Part shown: piece after piece, positions 61,681 to 64,000 of the stretch
Layout: every line of letters starts with the position of its first letter
Numbering within the stretch: position 1 is the stretch's first letter
NCBI GenBank assembly: GCA_002497245.1
Contig: DANB01000011.1
Span: 62,420-126,419, forward strand
Direction of reading: 5' to 3'
From: Euryarchaeota archaeon UBA439
GTDB lineage: Archaea > Thermoplasmatota > Poseidoniia > Poseidoniales > Thalassarchaeaceae
DNA length: 64,000 nt
Made by a program: the position numbers and the translations under genes
The notes under the pieces: generated by a model
Database searches by the model: none
Told to the model about the DNA's origin: nothing
Seen by the model: only the letters and a program-made list of their open reading frames with translations

Positions 61681-64000
61681 ATGGGTATGGAAGGGGCAGC
61701 AATAGAAATTCTGCACCCGAAAGTTAGAGAATTAATATCCAAGTTGGGTTGGAATCTGACACCTATTCAAGAAGAAGCAATTATTGATTTATGTGCAGGA
61801 AAAAATAGGCTATTAGTTGCGCCAACAGGAAGTGGCAAAACCGAAGCCGCAATATTGCCAGTAATTTCAAGAGCGATTAATGAAAATTGGGAAGGTTTGT
61901 CAATTCTATATGTTACTCCACTAAGGGCATTAAACAGAGATATTGATAGAAGACTGTCCACAATGTTGGAACCTCTTGGATTAACTGTTGGTTTAAGACA
62001 CGGAGATACTACTCAAAAAGAAAGAACAAGGCAATCAAAAAATCCTCCAAATTTATTAGTTACTACACCAGAAACTACACAAATAATGATGCTCGGAAGT
62101 AGATTAAGAAAACATCTTTCAGGTGTTAAAGTCATAATTCTAGATGAAATACATGATTTGGCTGGAAGTGAAAGAGGTTCGCAGTTAATGGTTGGACTCG
62201 AACGTATCGCAGATATTAATCCCAATGACATACAACGGATAGGCCTTTCAGCAACTGTTGGAAATCCCCATGAGGTTGCTAATTACATGTCTAATAATGC
62301 GCAACCTATACTAGGCCCTTCTCCAAGATTTACAGATGTTTTAGTGCATAAAGAAATCCCTTCTCCTGAAGACCAGATTATATCAGTAAAATGGTCAGTA
62401 TCTCCCAATTCCGTTGCTGCTTTTAGAAGACTGGCTAACTCATTAAGAGATGATTATCCATCTCTAGTATTTGTTAATTCAAGATCTGCTGCTGAAACTG
62501 TATCTCAAAGATTAACATCGATAGCACCAGAAATTAAAATTGGAGTGCATCATGGAAGTCTTGCTTCTGAAACTAGGAAAGAAATGGAAGACAAATTAAG
62601 GAGTGGGGATTTACACGGAATTATTTGTACTAGTAGTTTAGAGTTAGGGATTGATATTGGATCAATTAAGAAAGTTCATCAATTACAATCTCCAAGAGCG
62701 GTAGATAGATTATTGCAAAGAATGGGGAGAGCAGAGCATCATCTAGGAGGCACCGGCAGAGGAGAAATTCTAGCATGGGAATTAGATGAGATTTCTGAAT
62801 GTGCAGTAATATCAAGAAGAGCGATAGCCTCGGAGCTTGAAGGAGTTGAGTGGCAAACAGATCCTGGAATTGTAGCCGCTAATCAGTTTATTCAATTAGG
62901 TATTGAGAGAGGATTAGTTCCACTTCAGAAAGCTAATGAGATAATAGAAAATTGCTCAATATTCAGAGAATGGAATTATGAAAAAAGTATCAATATACTG
63001 AGAGTTCTAAACGACCGTTGGTTAATCAGACTTATTGAAACACCTGAAGATTCAGATGTAACAAAATGGCCAGCGAGACTTTGGGAAGAGTTAGCGAAGA
63101 AAAGCAATCAGAATATCCCTGAGAAAAGGCCTCCTTGGGACGAGGAGCAAAAAGAATCGGATAAAATAAAATGGAGAAAAGCAATGGTAAAAGAACTACC
63201 CCCGAGTTTGGAAAAAGGTTGGTTCTCTCCATCGGGAAAAGCATCTAAATCTAGAACAGACCACATCTCTATGATTCCTGATGAAATTTCTTATAGAGTC
63301 AGAGATGCAGTAAGTAGGTCCATTCTCGGTTCTGTAGATGAGGCGTTTGTTTTATCTCTTAACAATGATGCTAGTGATGATTCACTCGGAAGAGCAAGAA
63401 GATTTGTTATGGCAGGAAGGACTTGGCAAATTGTTGATGCGGATCCAGAACAAGAAGAGCTTCTAGTTGCTCCAATAAAAGAAACTGGAGAAGCACCGGT
63501 ATGGTCTGGAGAATTACCTCCTGTACCAAAAGAAGTAGCTAGAGAAGTTGGGAGACTAAGAAGGTCTGTTGGAATAACTATTGGGGCAATTGAAAATGAT
63601 AATTCTGTAATTCCTTTTGAAGAATATCCGCTATCACCTAGTGCAAGAGATGTATTAATTAGTACAGTTGCAGAACATATTGAGGCTACTGGGGTCTTAC
63701 CTGATGAAAAAACCATAACAATAGAAGAAAGGAAAAACACAATTATTCTAAACACATGTGCTGGATCTAAAATTAATGAAACATTAGCATATCTAATTCA
63801 AGCATTTGGTTCACTAAAAGAAGGGAAAATGGGTAGGACCTTAATCGACCCTTATCGAATATCTATTCAAATTCCAGGTACAAGTTCTGCAGATATTATT
63901 GGATGGTTGCAAGAAACTCCTCCAGCAGCAATACCTTCTCTAATGCGAATGACGATACCAAATGGAAGAGCTGTAAGATGGAGAGTGGTACAAGTCGCAA
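61681..64000 (+). CDS. Lhr-type superfamily 2 helicase (partial at right edge)
   Basis: The frame stays open to the window end, giving 773 residues. Residues 27-31 (TPIQE) and APTGSGKT at about 47-54 are motifs Q and I. LDEIHDLAG near 153-161 is motif II, followed by GLSATVGNP (III). VFVNSRSAAE, SSLELGIDIGSI and QRMGRAEHH are motifs IV to VI, and the winged-helix and Lhr-specific regions follow. Lhr helicases unwind branched DNA or RNA-DNA hybrids 3' to 5' and are linked to replication-coupled repair. The C-terminus lies beyond the window. The ATG at 61681 opens 59 bases after the lipoprotein gene; a second ATG lies two codons later. Confidence 0.94.
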   Translation, partial: MGMEGAAIEILHPKVRELISKLGWNLTPIQEEAIIDLCAGKNRLLVAPTGSGKTEAAILPVISRAINENWEGLSILYVTPLRALNRDIDRRLSTMLEPLGLTVGLRHGDTTQKERTRQSKNPPNLLVTTPETTQIMMLGSRLRKHLSGVKVIILDEIHDLAGSERGSQLMVGLERIADINPNDIQRIGLSATVGNPHEVANYMSNNAQPILGPSPRFTDVLVHKEIPSPEDQIISVKWSVSPNSVAAFRRLANSLRDDYPSLVFVNSRSAAETVSQRLTSIAPEIKIGVHHGSLASETRKEMEDKLRSGDLHGIICTSSLELGIDIGSIKKVHQLQSPRAVDRLLQRMGRAEHHLGGTGRGEILAWELDEISECAVISRRAIASELEGVEWQTDPGIVAANQFIQLGIERGLVPLQKANEIIENCSIFREWNYEKSINILRVLNDRWLIRLIETPEDSDVTKWPARLWEELAKKSNQNIPEKRPPWDEEQKESDKIKWRKAMVKELPPSLEKGWFSPSGKASKSRTDHISMIPDEISYRVRDAVSRSILGSVDEAFVLSLNNDASDDSLGRARRFVMAGRTWQIVDADPEQEELLVAPIKETGEAPVWSGELPPVPKEVAREVGRLRRSVGITIGAIENDNSVIPFEEYPLSPSARDVLISTVAEHIEATGVLPDEKTITIEERKNTIILNTCAGSKINETLAYLIQAFGSLKEGKMGRTLIDPYRISIQIPGTSSADIIGWLQETPPAAIPSLMRMTIPNGRAVRWRVVQVA

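Overview
The window reads as a dense, AT-rich chromosome segment of an archaeon of the Thermoplasmatota, most likely a planktonic marine lineage of the Marine Group II/III type. That placement is an inference from gene content. Archaeal markers are a thermosome, a Cdc48/VAT ATPase, an Hjc resolvase, an MC1 chromatin protein, a Sec11-type signal peptidase, PyrBI, Bud32, a TtuA/Ncs6-type thiolase, an AcoX-like NAD kinase and a DUF6015-like protein. Alongside these sit bacterial-looking genes: DnaK, a TGS-domain threonyl-tRNA synthetase, TrhO and a mycobacterial-style succinate dehydrogenase. Secreted proteins with Ig-like or calcium-binding aspartate repeats also fit marine archaea. Starts are of two kinds. 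Many operon heads have a TATA-like box 24-28 bases before the start (leaderless), and internal genes often have a GGTGAT/GGAGG Shine-Dalgarno. No gap without a gene exceeds about 150 bases.

Layout. 1-1017: molybdopterin genes (moaE, moaC and the first codons of another gene). 1120-9376: a catabolic block with a GGR-family flavoprotein, three crotonases, a BoxB-like diiron epoxidase with a small unknown partner, a 3-hydroxyacyl-CoA dehydrogenase, a SemiSWEET and an aldehyde dehydrogenase. It looks like an aerobic CoA-thioester ring-epoxidation or beta-oxidation module. 9424-16476: a proline-rich membrane protein, ITPase, Bud32, NadA, a PAP2 enzyme with a large extracytoplasmic domain, an unusual cysteine-free Mrp ATPase, and an ArsC-like protein. 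A tRNA-Gly(GCC) follows at 16506-16580.

16583-34956: a large secreted anchored protein, DUF6015-like, ureohydrolase, leucyl aminopeptidase, PspC, DnaK with an Hsp20-like gene, thermosome, threonine dehydrogenase, CTP synthase, NAD kinase-like, carbamate kinase, ThrRS and TrhO. 34953-49320: membrane/coiled-coil and secreted proteins, a GHMP kinase, pyrBI, the TtuA/Ncs6-type thiolase, a membrane protein-DUF58-DUF4350 operon, PRC-barrel and Cdc48. 49461-64000: an ALDH7-like enzyme, a zinc-ribbon microprotein, the sdhCAB operon ending in a hairpin terminator, MC1, an Lrp-type RAM domain, a macrodomain, Hjc, a site-2 protease, signal peptidase, a PI-PLC-like lipoprotein, and an Lhr-type helicase cut by the window end.

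The most notable points are the BoxB-like epoxidase cluster in an archaeon, the Mrp-family ATPase whose cysteine motif is replaced by an Ig-like insert, and DnaK paired with an alpha-crystallin-like gene instead of GrpE/DnaJ. No CRISPR array, insertion sequence, rRNA or integrase was seen.
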